NCBI RefSeq assembly: GCF_002291445.1
Contig: NZ_CP014137.1
Coordinates: 1,364,001-1,428,000, forward strand
Reading direction: 5' to 3'
DNA from: Brenneria goodwinii
Lineage (GTDB): Bacteria > Pseudomonadota > Gammaproteobacteria > Enterobacterales > Enterobacteriaceae
Length of the DNA stretch: 64,000 bases
In this document: piece after piece, positions 8,323 through 17,569 of the stretch
Position numbering within the stretch: the first letter of the stretch is position 1
Layout of the letters: the number at the start of each line of letters is the position of its first letter
Made by a program: the position numbers and the translations under genes
The notes under the pieces: model-generated
The model's input: the letters and a program-made list of their open reading frames with translations, nothing else
What the model was told of the DNA's origin: nothing
Database searches by the model: none

Positions 8323-9968
8323 GCGGTCTCCTGTAACGTAAATACTGATGACGGCAACGGGCTGGGAATGGCCTCAATCAGTTCGCGCGTATAGCGATGG
8401 GTCGAATGGGTGAAGATCTGTTCTACCGGTCCGGATTCCACCTGTTTCCCGTGGTGCAGCACGGTCACGGTATCGGCGATTTGGCGCACGACGGCCAGAT
8501 CGTGGGAAATGAACAGGTAGGTCAATCCCAGCGAGCGCTGAAGTTCTTCCAGCAGCCGCAGGATCTGCGCTTGTACGGTCACATCCAGCGCCGATACGGC
8601 CTCGTCCAGCACCAGTACCTGCGGCTCAAGCACCAGCGCGCGCGCAATAGCGACCCGTTGACGCTGCCCGCCGGAGAGTTCATGTGGTTTTCTGGTCAGC
8701 AGCGCGTGCGGCAGCGCGACGCGTTCAAAGATGCCGTGTACTTTGTCGCTGCGCTGAGTCCGGGTATAGCGATTAAAATTGCGCAACGGCTCTTCCACGA
8801 TATCGAACAGCCGCTGCGAGGGATCGAGCGAACTGAATGGATTCTGGTACACCAGCTGGATTTTTTGCCGGAACTGGCGCAGCGCTTCGCCTTTCAATCG
8901 GGTGATATCCGTATTGTCGATCAGAATGCGTCCGGACGTCGGGCGCTGGAAGCCGAGCAGGCTGCGCGCGGTTGTGGTTTTTCCAGAGCCTGATTCACCG
9001 ACGATGGCGTGTGTGGTGCCGCGTTCGACGCTGAACGAGATATCGTCGACGGCGCGAAAGGTCGCCGCTTGCCGTCCGCCCAGCCTATATTCCTGTATCA
9101 GGTTTTCCACTTTGACCGCCACGTCTCCGGCTGCGGGGCGGATAGGGCGCGGCGACGGATTAAGCGACGGCACATCGGCCAGCAGCGCCCGGGCGTATTG
9201 GCTGTGCGGCGCGTTCAGAACGTCGCGCGTCGGGCCTTGTTCCTGAATGAAACCATTTTGGAATACCAGCAAGCGGTCGGCGCGTTCCGCCGCGACGCCC
9301 AAATCATGCGTGACGAACAGGATCGCCGTGCCGTTTTCCCGCCGCAGTTCGTCCAACAGATCGAGCACGCGTTTTTGTACCGTGACATCCAACGCGCTGG
9401 TCGGTTCGTCGGCAATAATGAGCGCCGGTTTCAGCGCCACGGCAATGGCGATGAGCACACGCTGTTTCATGCCGCCGGACAGTTCATGCGGATACTGCCT
9501 CACCCGTAGTTCCGGCCGCGTCAGCCCCACCCGAGCCAGGAGGGACAGCGTCTTTTCCCGAATGGCGCGTTTAGATAGATGCAGGTGCAGACGCAGAATT
9601 TCATCCACCTGTTCGCCAATCGTTTTAACCGGGTTGAGCGAGCTGGTCGGATCCTGTGGGATCAAACTGATGCGGGCGCCGCGGATACTGTCCATCCGCT
9701 TTTGCGGCCAATGACTGATGTCGACGCCGTTAAGCCGGATTGCGCCGCGTATCAGGCGGCCGTTCTCGGCGAGAAGACCGATCACCGCCTGCGCCGTGGT
9801 GGTTTTGCCCGAACCCGATTCGCCGACCAGCGCGACGACCTCTCCGGGGTTGATCGCGAAAGAAACGCTTTCCACCACCGTTCGTTCCGCGCCCCGGCTC
9901 TGGTAGCCGATGGTGACATCGTCTAGTTCCAGCACCGGCGGGGCGGCGCTGTCTTGTTGCAAACTCAT
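8319..9968 (-). CDS. Dipeptide/nickel-type ABC transporter, fused dual ATP-binding protein
   Basis: A 549-residue fusion of two OppD/OppF-type ATPases that powers the importer encoded upstream. ATPase 1 has Walker A GESGSGKT at about 49-56, signature LSGGMKQR and Walker B ALIIADEPTSALD. ATPase 2 repeats the set, with a second GESGSGKTTTARS, LSGGQRQRVAIARAL and VLVLDEAVSALD. Longer reading to 10232 is possible, but the ATG at 9968 overlaps the permease stop as ATGA and begins directly before the domain, so I chose it. The second Walker B has A instead of P after E (DEAVSALD), seen in some DppF proteins. It is translationally coupled to both neighbours. Confidence 0.9.
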   Translation of the reverse strand: MSLQQDSAAPPVLELDDVTIGYQSRGAERTVVESVSFAINPGEVVALVGESGSGKTTTAQAVIGLLAENGRLIRGAIRLNGVDISHWPQKRMDSIRGARISLIPQDPTSSLNPVKTIGEQVDEILRLHLHLSKRAIREKTLSLLARVGLTRPELRVRQYPHELSGGMKQRVLIAIAVALKPALIIADEPTSALDVTVQKRVLDLLDELRRENGTAILFVTHDLGVAAERADRLLVFQNGFIQEQGPTRDVLNAPHSQYARALLADVPSLNPSPRPIRPAAGDVAVKVENLIQEYRLGGRQAATFRAVDDISFSVERGTTHAIVGESGSGKTTTARSLLGFQRPTSGRILIDNTDITRLKGEALRQFRQKIQLVYQNPFSSLDPSQRLFDIVEEPLRNFNRYTRTQRSDKVHGIFERVALPHALLTRKPHELSGGQRQRVAIARALVLEPQVLVLDEAVSALDVTVQAQILRLLEELQRSLGLTYLFISHDLAVVRQIADTVTVLHHGKQVESGPVEQIFTHSTHRYTRELIEAIPSPLPSSVFTLQETA

Positions 9969-10819
9969 GGCTGCTCCCTCCGCAGTGACTGACTGATACG
10001 GTTGGCGGACAGTACCACCAGCACCACGACCAGACCGGGGAAGGTGGTCAACCACCAGGCGGTCGAGAGATAATTGCGTCCTTCGGCAATCAACAGCCCC
10101 CATTCCGGGGTGGGCGGCGGCGCGCCGTAGCCGAGAAAACTTAAGGTGGAAATCGCCAGAATGGCGCTGCCGAACTGCAAGGCGGCAAAGGCGAACACCG
10201 TATGCAGCGTGTTCGGCAAAATGTGACGCCACAACACGCTAAAGAATGAACCGCCGCTGCCGTAGGCCGCTTCGACATAGTCGCTGCGCCTGACGCGCAG
10301 AGCTTCGGCGCGGACTAGCCGGGTGAAGCTGGCGATGGAGGTGATCCCGACGGCGATGGCGGCGTTGACCGTACCGAACCCGAGCAGAATGATAACGCTC
10401 AACGCCAACAACAGGCCGGGGATGGCGAGCAGAATATCGATGAAACGCATCACTACGCTATCCAGCCAGCCGCCCAGCGTGCCGGCCAGCAGACCGAGCA
10501 GGCTGCCCAGCGCCAGCCCCAGTCCGACGGCGATCGCCGCTCCGGACAACGACTGCACGGAACCGTAGACAATACGCGTATAGAGATCGCGCCCCAGTTG
10601 ATCGGTCCCCAGACTGTAGTCGCCGCCCGGCGGCAGGCGCTGCGCGCCGGCAATGCCGTCCGTCGGGCTGAACGCGGTAAACCAATGCGGGAAGAGCGCC
10701 CATAGAATGACGATAAGTAAAACCAGCCAGGCGGCGATCAATCCCGGTTGCACGCGATAGTGAAAGCGCGCGGCGGGTTTTTGCCGTAACGTAATTTTTC
10801 CCTGATGAACCATCGTCAT
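9965..10819 (-). CDS. Dipeptide-type ABC transporter permease (DppC-like)
   Basis: A 284-residue inner-membrane permease. The N-terminal helix near residues 27-47 is followed by the periplasmic GTDQLGRDLYTRIVYG motif typical of DppC/OppC, then about five more helices. The EAA loop is EALRVRRSDYVEAAYGSGGS with HILPNT. It pairs with the DppB-like subunit whose stop it overlaps (ATGA at 10816-10819); GGAG lies 7 nt upstream of its ATG. Confidence 0.9.
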   Translation of the reverse strand: MTMVHQGKITLRQKPAARFHYRVQPGLIAAWLVLLIVILWALFPHWFTAFSPTDGIAGAQRLPPGGDYSLGTDQLGRDLYTRIVYGSVQSLSGAAIAVGLGLALGSLLGLLAGTLGGWLDSVVMRFIDILLAIPGLLLALSVIILLGFGTVNAAIAVGITSIASFTRLVRAEALRVRRSDYVEAAYGSGGSFFSVLWRHILPNTLHTVFAFAALQFGSAILAISTLSFLGYGAPPPTPEWGLLIAEGRNYLSTAWWLTTFPGLVVVLVVLSANRISQSLRREQP

Positions 10820-11760
10820 GATGCGACTCCTGTAGTGTTTTTCAGCCGGGGATCGAGCAGGGGATATATCAGGTCAATGACAAGATTTATTACGACGAAT
10901 GCGGCGGCGGAGATCATCACGACCGCCTGTAAAACGCTACTGTCCTGGGTATTGACCGCCTCCCGCGTCAACTGCCCCAGACCGCTGCGCCCGAATACCG
11001 TTTCCGTGACGAGCGCGCCGGCGATCAGTTCGCCCAGCAGCAGGCCGGCCATGGTAATGGTCGGCAGCAGCGCGTTGCGAATGACATGACGCCACAGCAC
11101 GCCGAGCCGGCTGGCGCCTTTGGCGCGGGCAACGGCGACAAACGGCTGCGTTTGCACCTGGTCAATACTCCGCATCAGAATTTGCGCCAGCGGCGCGGAA
11201 ATCGGCAGGGCCAGCGTGAGCGTCGGGAGAATCAACCCTTCCCATTCGCCGGGATTGATCACCGGAATCAGCCCTAACTGGAAAGAGAAGATCTGAATCA
11301 ACACGATACCGAGCCAAAATGTGGGAACGGAAATAAACAGCGACGGCAGCGATTGCAACGCCGCGCGCAGGCGTTGAAACGGCGTCATAAAACTGAGGCC
11401 CGCAATCAGGAACGCCAGGATGATCGACGCGACCAATCCTAATGACGCCAGCAGCAGCGTCGGCGGCACATTTTCCGTCAATAATTCGGCCACCAGCATG
11501 CCGGACTGCATCGAAATGCCGAAATCCCCGTGCAGCAGGCTATTGATTGTGTGAATGTACTGCGTCAGCACCGGCGTATCGGCGCCGTAGGCCAGGCGCA
11601 GCTGCGCTATCTGGTCGGCGCTGAGGCCCAATTCCGGGTTCTGGAATTTGATCAGCACCGCGTCGCCCGGCAATGCCTGCAACAGAATGAAGGACAGCGT
11701 AAAGGCCGCCCATAGCACAATCAGCGCCTGAGCCAAACGCGTTGTCAGATATCTGCTCAT
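10816..11760 (-). CDS. Dipeptide-type ABC transporter permease (DppB-like)
   Basis: A 314-residue permease from ATG 11760, where MSRYLTTRLAQALIVLWAAF is preceded by AAAGGAGCGATC. A longer reading from 11796 lacks a better site. It shows the DppB layout: helix 1, the LQALPGDAVLIKF segment, a periplasmic loop, helices, then the EAA loop around VAVARAKGASRLGVLWRHVI and a C-terminal YPLLDPRLK, the usual DppB ending. It is the first permease after the SBP gene. Confidence 0.9.
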   Translation of the reverse strand: MSRYLTTRLAQALIVLWAAFTLSFILLQALPGDAVLIKFQNPELGLSADQIAQLRLAYGADTPVLTQYIHTINSLLHGDFGISMQSGMLVAELLTENVPPTLLLASLGLVASIILAFLIAGLSFMTPFQRLRAALQSLPSLFISVPTFWLGIVLIQIFSFQLGLIPVINPGEWEGLILPTLTLALPISAPLAQILMRSIDQVQTQPFVAVARAKGASRLGVLWRHVIRNALLPTITMAGLLLGELIAGALVTETVFGRSGLGQLTREAVNTQDSSVLQAVVMISAAAFVVINLVIDLIYPLLDPRLKNTTGVAS

Positions 11761-11811
11761 GATCGCTCCTTTTTGCTCTCTCCCTTGCCGACGCAAGGCA
11801 AGGGAACGCGA

Positions 11812-13446
11812 TTACTTATCTAACCAGGTGTTGTAAAAGCTGGGGCGGCCGACGGCTTCAAAATCGATACCCTTTGTCGTGGGCGCGGCGGCATAGACCT
11901 GCGGCTCTTCGAAGATGGGAATCACATAAGCCTGATCGATGAGATAGCGCTGTACGTCGCCTACCAGCGCCAGGCGTTTTTCGTGGCTCGTTTCGGACGC
12001 GATACCGTCCAGCAGGGCGTTAAGGCGGCTATCTTCAAAGTTTTTCACCTTATCGCTGGCGCCGCCTTTTTGCAGCAGGACGTTACGGAGGGTCGGGTAA
12101 AACTGGCTTTTCAGCACGTCCGGATCGGCGCGTCCCACCATGGAGGGGTAAAGCGCGGTTTTTTCCGGATCGAGGTTATCCACGGTTTTACTGCCGGCGT
12201 CGCCGGCCTGAATATTCAGCTTCACCCCGATTTTCGCCCACTGCTGCGCCACCAGTTGCAGCGTTTCCTTGTTCTGCGGCTGCGGCGGCGATTCATACGC
12301 GGTCAGGATTAGCGCCTGCCCCTCTTTTTGCCGCACCCCCTGTGCGCCGGTTTTCCAGCCGGCGTCATCCAGCAGACGGGCGGATTTTTCCGCATCGAAG
12401 GTCAGCTTGTCGGACAAATCCACGTAGCCCTGCGCCGTTTTCGCCAGTACGGAGGTGGCCTGCGGATAGTTGTCCGAGAACAGCGTCTGAACAATCTCTT
12501 TGGCGTTAGTGGCGTGCAGCAACGCCTGGCGGACGCGCAGATCGGCGACTAGCGGATTATCCGGTCGGAAGGAGAGGCTGTTGTTGACGCCGCGTGTGGC
12601 GGAAGCATAGACGGAGACGCCTTGATCCTGAACGCGTTTCTCATCGTAAGCCTGAATTTGGCGAATCGCGTCGGCCTGGCCTGAGAGCAGCGCGCCGATG
12701 CGAACGCCGTCTTCCGGCGTCACCAAAATATTGATGCCGTCCAGATAGGCCCGTCCCTGATGGGCAAAACTCGGCGGCGCCCAATTGTAATCTTTACGCG
12801 CCGTCAGTTTGACTTCGCGGCCCGGACGGTCGCTTTCCACAACGAACGGGCCGGAGCCGATGATGTTGCGCGCATTGCCGAGCTGGTTGAAATTGTGTTC
12901 CAGCGTACTGAGCGATACCAGCCCGGAACCGATGGCGGATGTGCCTTGCAGGAAACCGGGCGAGGGTTTCTCAAAGTAAAATTTTACCGTCAGCGGATCG
13001 ATAACTTCACTTTTCAGGTAATTGTTGATGACCTCCGAGATCGGGTGGTTGAGCGTTTTGTTGCCAAGCCCGTAGGTGTCGAAGTTTTTCGCCACCGCAT
13101 TGGCGTCCAACGGCGTGCCGTCCGAGAAAGTGACGCCGGGGCGAATTTTGAAGGTGTATTCGGTGTTGTCGTCGTTGATGGTCCAGGATTCTGCAATCCA
13201 CGGCTCAATTTGCAGCGTATCCGGATTTTGCCACGTCAGCTTGTCGGTGATCTGATTCAGGATCCCGCCGTTGGGATAGAAGCCCCCGGCGGGCGGATAG
13301 AGGTTGGTGTGAGCCTGTTGTTCAAGATAAATCAATGTGCCGCCCGTTTTCGGCGCATTGTCGGCGGCAAGCGACGCACCGCTGAACCCCAGTAATGCTA
13401 GTGAAACCAGTGTGCGAATCTTCTGTCCGGAATAGGGAATCAACAT
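11812..13446 (-). CDS. ABC transporter periplasmic substrate-binding protein (family 5, KPN_01854-like)
   Basis: A 544-residue DppA/OppA-superfamily binding protein. The signal peptide is residues 1-28, hydrophobic LVSLALLGFSGASLAADN with cleavage likely after SLA. The mature N terminus GGTLIYLEQQAHTNLYPPAGG and the motif YTFKIRPGVTFSDGTPLDANAV are the SBP_bac_5 hallmarks. I associate the N-terminal sequence with the family named after KPN_01854, members of which sit beside CMD/AhpD-like genes, as here; this is recalled, not searched. It heads the five-gene leftward operon and has a Fur-like box about 130 bp upstream, so iron control is possible. Confidence 0.88.
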   Translation of the reverse strand: MLIPYSGQKIRTLVSLALLGFSGASLAADNAPKTGGTLIYLEQQAHTNLYPPAGGFYPNGGILNQITDKLTWQNPDTLQIEPWIAESWTINDDNTEYTFKIRPGVTFSDGTPLDANAVAKNFDTYGLGNKTLNHPISEVINNYLKSEVIDPLTVKFYFEKPSPGFLQGTSAIGSGLVSLSTLEHNFNQLGNARNIIGSGPFVVESDRPGREVKLTARKDYNWAPPSFAHQGRAYLDGINILVTPEDGVRIGALLSGQADAIRQIQAYDEKRVQDQGVSVYASATRGVNNSLSFRPDNPLVADLRVRQALLHATNAKEIVQTLFSDNYPQATSVLAKTAQGYVDLSDKLTFDAEKSARLLDDAGWKTGAQGVRQKEGQALILTAYESPPQPQNKETLQLVAQQWAKIGVKLNIQAGDAGSKTVDNLDPEKTALYPSMVGRADPDVLKSQFYPTLRNVLLQKGGASDKVKNFEDSRLNALLDGIASETSHEKRLALVGDVQRYLIDQAYVIPIFEEPQVYAAAPTTKGIDFEAVGRPSFYNTWLDK

Positions 13447-13573
13447 CGTGTTTTCCTGTAGTTATCATTTGCGAATCATGCCGTCGGCTGATGGGCGGTA
13501 TCGCGACGCGGACGGCTAGCCGTCCGAAACCTACAGGTGATATTTTCACAGGCGGATGTAAACAGCAAAGAAC

Positions 13574-13592
13574 AATAATGATATTGATTATG
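13574..13592 (-). promoter_or_regulatory. Candidate Fur box upstream of the KPN_01854-like importer operon
   Basis: AATAATGATATTGATTATG matches the 19-mer GATAATGATAATCATTATC at 15 positions, about 130 bp upstream of the SBP start codon. It is flanked by AT-rich DNA, so chance matches are possible. Confidence 0.45.
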
Positions 13593-13670
13593 CGAAATTT
13601 TGTTAAAAAACATAAAGTCAGCGGCTCATGACGACATCACGCCGGGGCTTGTTTGAGTTTGATGACATTT

Positions 13671-14195
13671 CTTCGCGGCCACACTTCGTCATCCCCGCAA
13701 CCACACCTCGTCATCCCCGCGGTAGTAGGCGGGGATCATCTGCTGAAACCGTGAATAGCCATTGACTGATTCCCGCCTGCGCGGGAATGACGTATGGGGG
13801 TAATCAACACAGTCTCTGCCACTATTCCGCCATCCTCATGCACGGCCACACCTCGTCATCTTCGCAACCGTACCTCGTCATCCCCGCAACCACACCTCGT
13901 CATCCCCGCGGTAGTAGGCGGGGATCGTCTGCTGAAACCGTGAATAGCCATTGACTGATTCCCGCCTGCGCGGGAATGACGTATGGGGTGTAAGCAACAC
14001 AGTCTCTGCCACTATTCCGCCATCCTCATGCACGGCCACACCCCGTCATCCCCGCAACCACACCTCGTCATCCCCGCGGTAGTAGGCGGGGATCATCTAC
14101 TGAAACCGTGAATAGCCATTGACTGATTCCCGCCTGCGCGGGAATGACGTATGGGGGGTAATCAACACAGTCTCTACGGCAGTATGCGGGGATCG
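13671..14195. repeat. REP-like palindrome array (three full units plus partial ones)
   Basis: Three units start at 13711, 13900 and 14068 (spacing 189 and 168 bp). Each has a dyad ATCCCCGC-n8-GCGGGGAT, then ATTCCCGC-n4-GCGGGAAT about 50 bp later, and a spacer ending in CACACCTCGTC or ACCTCGTC. Truncated units precede the array, and a broken fourth unit at about 14171-14195 overlaps the end of the UroD-family gene. The same dyads recur at 40722-40741 and, inverted, at 61468-61490. The array separates two leftward operons and can act as terminator or mRNA stabiliser. The ATTCCC...GGGAAT dyad resembles neisserial dRS3. Confidence 0.85.
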
Positions 14196-15265
14196 GCTTT
14201 TGCTGGCGGTTTGGGGCTGCTTGAGTTGTCCTCCTGTTCCTGGCTGATTTCGGCGAGCAGCGTGAACAGACGGCCGTCTACGTTGAGCGGCAACGCGCAG
14301 CCGGGGGCAAAAATAAAACCGCGTTCGCCGCTTTCCTCTTCGATCTGCCTCAGCCGCTGCCGCAGGCGCGCTTTGACGGCCGTGCGTTGCCCGCCGGCGT
14401 AATGAAAATCCCGGTTTTGATCGATGCCGGCGATCAGAATCTTATCGGTCATGGCGCGCACGTGCGCGATGCTGGTGCATTGTGACGGTGTAACGGATAG
14501 CGGGGCGTTTTCCCAATTGAATGCTTGTACGTCGTAGTCGAGGCAGGGTTCGAACAGCAGATGGCTTTCGCCGTGGATATGCAGAATGTTAAACCAGGTT
14601 TTGCCTTTTGTGTGGCTGAGCAACGCCTCATCATAAGGGCGGCAGAATGTCTGGTATTCCGCCGCGGACAGCAGATCGCCGCGCGCATACTGGGTGGCGA
14701 GAAAGATACCGTCGATGCCCGCTTGCAGTAGCGCGTCGAGAAAGTTCAGATTGGTTTGCAGCAGGGCGTCCAACCCATGGCGCAAAGCCGAGGGATGGTT
14801 GCGGATAAACGCCAGCGTCGGGCCCGGCTGAGTGGAGCGCGTCATTTCCTGTATCCAGGTCAGCGGAGTGAACAGGGTCGCCAGCAGAGGGACGCCGCCC
14901 TGATAGTGCCGGACCAGACCACGGATAATCTCGATTTCCCGCGTCAGCACCGGGTTATCCGCTTCCAGCACCGGCAGAGTGGCGAGATCGTCGGCGCTGG
15001 CTATCGGGTAGCGGCGAAATACGCCGGACCATTGCGCTGGGTTGCGGGAAAAAACGATGTCGGCGCCATAGGCCTCGGCCATGTAGTGGCCGTTCGACAT
15101 CACTTTGATGAAATCCCAGCGGTTTTCATCGGTAAGGCGGATCGTTTCCTGAATAAACGAGGCAGGATCGCGATCGACATGCGGCAGATGCAGCCAGCCG
15201 GAGATGGCGGGCCGCGCCAACCTTTCGCCTGCCAGCAGGGCTTTTATTCGTGAAGTCGCGGTCAT
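14174..15265 (-). CDS. Uroporphyrinogen decarboxylase (URO-D) superfamily protein, probable methyltransferase-like
   Basis: A 363-residue TIM-barrel protein of the UroD/MtaA superfamily. It has the segments WDFIKVMSNGHYMAEAYG and LFTPLTWIQEM, LQAGIDGIFLATQYA, H229-x-H231 in NILHIHGESH and C323 in FAPGCALP. In MtaA-type methyltransferases an H-x-C...C set binds zinc; here it reads H-x-H...C. It is therefore unlikely to be HemE and more likely a methyl-transfer or demethylation enzyme. It is last in an operon with a flavin monooxygenase and an SDR. AAGGAG precedes ATG 15265. Its final residues DPRILP are encoded by a REP-like repeat, so the natural C terminus has been replaced. Confidence 0.8.
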   Translation of the reverse strand: MTATSRIKALLAGERLARPAISGWLHLPHVDRDPASFIQETIRLTDENRWDFIKVMSNGHYMAEAYGADIVFSRNPAQWSGVFRRYPIASADDLATLPVLEADNPVLTREIEIIRGLVRHYQGGVPLLATLFTPLTWIQEMTRSTQPGPTLAFIRNHPSALRHGLDALLQTNLNFLDALLQAGIDGIFLATQYARGDLLSAAEYQTFCRPYDEALLSHTKGKTWFNILHIHGESHLLFEPCLDYDVQAFNWENAPLSVTPSQCTSIAHVRAMTDKILIAGIDQNRDFHYAGGQRTAVKARLRQRLRQIEEESGERGFIFAPGCALPLNVDGRLFTLLAEISQEQEDNSSSPKPPAKADPRILP

Positions 15266-15295
15266 TTCAGGCTCCTTTGCCGCATTGGCTCTTGT

Positions 15296-15991
15296 TTAGC
15301 GCTGTGCCGGGTCGTGGCGCGGGCGTACCACGACTTCGGTGATTTGCGAATCATCATCGGCGTCGATAACCAGACGCACCGCTTTGGCTATCGAATGCGG
15401 CGAACTGCGCGCCAGCGGATCGTCCTCCTCTCTGGGGCGGTTCATCGGCGTGTTGGTCGGCCCGGGATAAACGGTCGCGACCCTTACTCCATGCTCTCGC
15501 TCCTCGTTGCGCAGCGCTTCCGCCAGGGCATGCAGGGCGAACTTACTGGCGGAATAGACGGTGTGTCCCGCCAATGGGCGCGTACCGGAACCGGAATTGA
15601 TAAACACGATGCTCCCCTGGCTCGCGCGTAACGCGGGCAGGGTCAGACGCGTCAGCTCCGCGGGAGCGAACAGATTGATATCGAACTGATGACGCCAGAT
15701 CTCCGGTGTGGCCGCCGCGACGGCAAACGGCTGTGAGACGGCGGCGGAATGCACCAATACATCCAGCCGGGCGAGAGTGGCGGCCCAGGCGGCGAGCGCC
15801 TCGCTATCGCGTAGATCCAGACTGACCTGAATCACGTTCGCGTGTCCGGCCAGCGGTGACGTTTCGCTACGGCGGCGGCCGATGACATAAACCAGGTGAT
15901 CGCGAGCCAGATCGCTTGCTACCGCCAGTCCTATGCCGCTGGTGCCGCCGGTAACTACGGCGACGGGGCGGCGATTTTTTTCCTCCGACAT
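15296..15991 (-). CDS. SDR family NAD(P)-dependent oxidoreductase
   Basis: A 231-residue short-chain dehydrogenase with cofactor motif VTGGTSGIG at about residues 12-20, VHSAA in place of NNAG, the catalytic serine in FINSGSG, and YSASKFALHAL carrying the Tyr-x-x-x-Lys pair. All catalytic residues are present. I chose ATG 15991 (GGAG 7 nt upstream) over the in-frame ATG at 16003, which overlaps the monooxygenase stop as TGATG but has no Shine-Dalgarno sequence. It sits between the monooxygenase and the URO-D gene and may act on an alcohol or ketone made by the former. Substrate unknown. Confidence 0.87.
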   Translation of the reverse strand: MSEEKNRRPVAVVTGGTSGIGLAVASDLARDHLVYVIGRRRSETSPLAGHANVIQVSLDLRDSEALAAWAATLARLDVLVHSAAVSQPFAVAAATPEIWRHQFDINLFAPAELTRLTLPALRASQGSIVFINSGSGTRPLAGHTVYSASKFALHALAEALRNEEREHGVRVATVYPGPTNTPMNRPREEDDPLARSSPHSIAKAVRLVIDADDDSQITEVVVRPRHDPAQR

Positions 15992-16002
15992 CGGTGTCTC
16001 CA

Positions 16003-17460
16003 TCAACGTTGGCGCCAGGCATAAGGCATGGCTGGCTGCCATTCATCGCCCAGCAGTTCGGGTTCGTCATAATCCAGAATGGCCTGGTAATGATGCTCGC
16101 TATCTTCGACGTACAACTGCCCGGCGATCGCCTGCGCCAGCGTGCGGGCGCCGTGGCTGATGCCGGGAATCAGCCCGATCACGTGGCCGTTGCTGAGATG
16201 GGCCGGATAGCTGAAGCAGTGCAGCCGCGTCAGCGCCGGCGGGGCGTCCGCGTGTTTAGGCTGCAGCGCGAAATCCGCGCGCAAATACGGATAACGGGCC
16301 AACTGCGCATTCCGCAGATCGGCCGGCGGTTGCCAGGCATCCTCCCAGGTTTTTACCTGACCGGCCAGCGATCGAAACTCGGGACGGGCGTGCCAATCCA
16401 GCTGATAGCCCGTCGCCAGGATCAAAAAGTCCGCCGGAACTTCGCCCTGCGGCGTGTGGATGACAATGCCGTCGCCCTGCGGTTCAACGCGCAGCACCGG
16501 CGCATTGAAGTTGAACCAGGCGTTTTTATGGCGTGATACCCGTAGCGTACTGCCGTGCGGCGGCGGGATCTGTTCGCTGGCGATATGGTGCGCCAGACGC
16601 CATTTCCATGCGTCGGGCAAGGCGGGATAACCGGATTCAAAGCCGGGGTTGCCCGCGCCTTTGGAACGGTTGACGCGCGGGAAATCGGGACGGCGGATCA
16701 ATATCTCTACGCCTGCGGCGCCCGCTTCCAGCGCGGTGGCCGAAACATCCATCGCCGTCGCGCTGCCGCCCACGACCGCGATCCGGCGCCCGGCCAGCGC
16801 GGCGAAATCGATGGACTCCTCGGAGTGCGCCCAATAACGTTTGGGCAGCTCGGCGACAAAGTCAGGGATCGACGGCCCGCCAAACGCATCCATGCCGGTG
16901 GCCAGAATAACTTTACGGGCGGCGATCGTGCTGTGTTGTCCGTGATGTTGGAAAGTCAGCTCAACGATGCGGGCGTTCTGAAGATTCAAATCGGTTAGCG
17001 TATGGTCGTTGCGAACGTCCAACACCAGAACCCGGCGATACCAGCGCAGGTAGTCCGCCCATTGCAGGCGCGGGATCTTGTCCAGCTCGTTCCATGCCCG
17101 CAGGCCGAATTGCGCTTCATACCAGGCGCGAAAAGTCAGAGAGGGCAGATCCAGCGCGGGACCGGTCAAATGCTTGGGGGAGCGGAGCGTTTCCATACGC
17201 GCGCTGGTCGCCCACGGACCTTCGTCGTTTTTTGGCGCTTTGTCATACAGTACGGCATCGATGCCTTGCAGGCGCAATGCGAACGCGGCGGCCAGTCCCG
17301 CCATTCCGGCGCCGATAATGACGACATCTTTTACCGGCGCGCCGGCGTGTTCCGTCACCGGCAACCAACGCTTCGCCGGCTGGGCCAGCCATTCAAGATC
17401 TTGTTTGATGCGGGCTTCAAGGGCGGGGAGTCCGATGGCGTCCTCATAGGGTTGTGACAT
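16003..17460 (-). CDS. Flavin-containing monooxygenase / NAD(P)-binding FAD oxidoreductase
   Basis: A 485-residue two-dinucleotide-domain flavoprotein. The FAD site is VVIIGAGMAGLAAAFALR at about residues 46-63, the NADPH site is RRIAVVGGSATAMDVSATAL at about 217-236, and the YWAHSEE stretch before it recalls the F-x-G-x-x-x-H-x-x-x-W fingerprint of Baeyer-Villiger/FMO enzymes in degenerate form. ATG-like motif LILATGYQLD follows near residue 340. It is the first gene of the leftward operon with the SDR and URO-D genes (AGGAAAAAG before ATG 17460). Oxygenation of an N- or S-containing or ketone substrate is plausible; the compound is unknown. Confidence 0.87.
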   Translation of the reverse strand: MSQPYEDAIGLPALEARIKQDLEWLAQPAKRWLPVTEHAGAPVKDVVIIGAGMAGLAAAFALRLQGIDAVLYDKAPKNDEGPWATSARMETLRSPKHLTGPALDLPSLTFRAWYEAQFGLRAWNELDKIPRLQWADYLRWYRRVLVLDVRNDHTLTDLNLQNARIVELTFQHHGQHSTIAARKVILATGMDAFGGPSIPDFVAELPKRYWAHSEESIDFAALAGRRIAVVGGSATAMDVSATALEAGAAGVEILIRRPDFPRVNRSKGAGNPGFESGYPALPDAWKWRLAHHIASEQIPPPHGSTLRVSRHKNAWFNFNAPVLRVEPQGDGIVIHTPQGEVPADFLILATGYQLDWHARPEFRSLAGQVKTWEDAWQPPADLRNAQLARYPYLRADFALQPKHADAPPALTRLHCFSYPAHLSNGHVIGLIPGISHGARTLAQAIAGQLYVEDSEHHYQAILDYDEPELLGDEWQPAMPYAWRQR

Positions 17461-17569
17461 GGTGTTTCTTTTTCCTGTTGCTGTGAATTCAATCTCCTGT
17501 TTTTGAGTAATAACATTGCGTTGTCGGGCAGGCTAATAACAATTTTCGCTAGCCTATTGTGTTCTCGTC

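Noticed and set aside
13671..14195. CRISPR-like array
   Set aside because: Units are 168-189 bp with internal dyads and shared spacers, not short direct repeats with unique spacers. They are REP-like palindromes.
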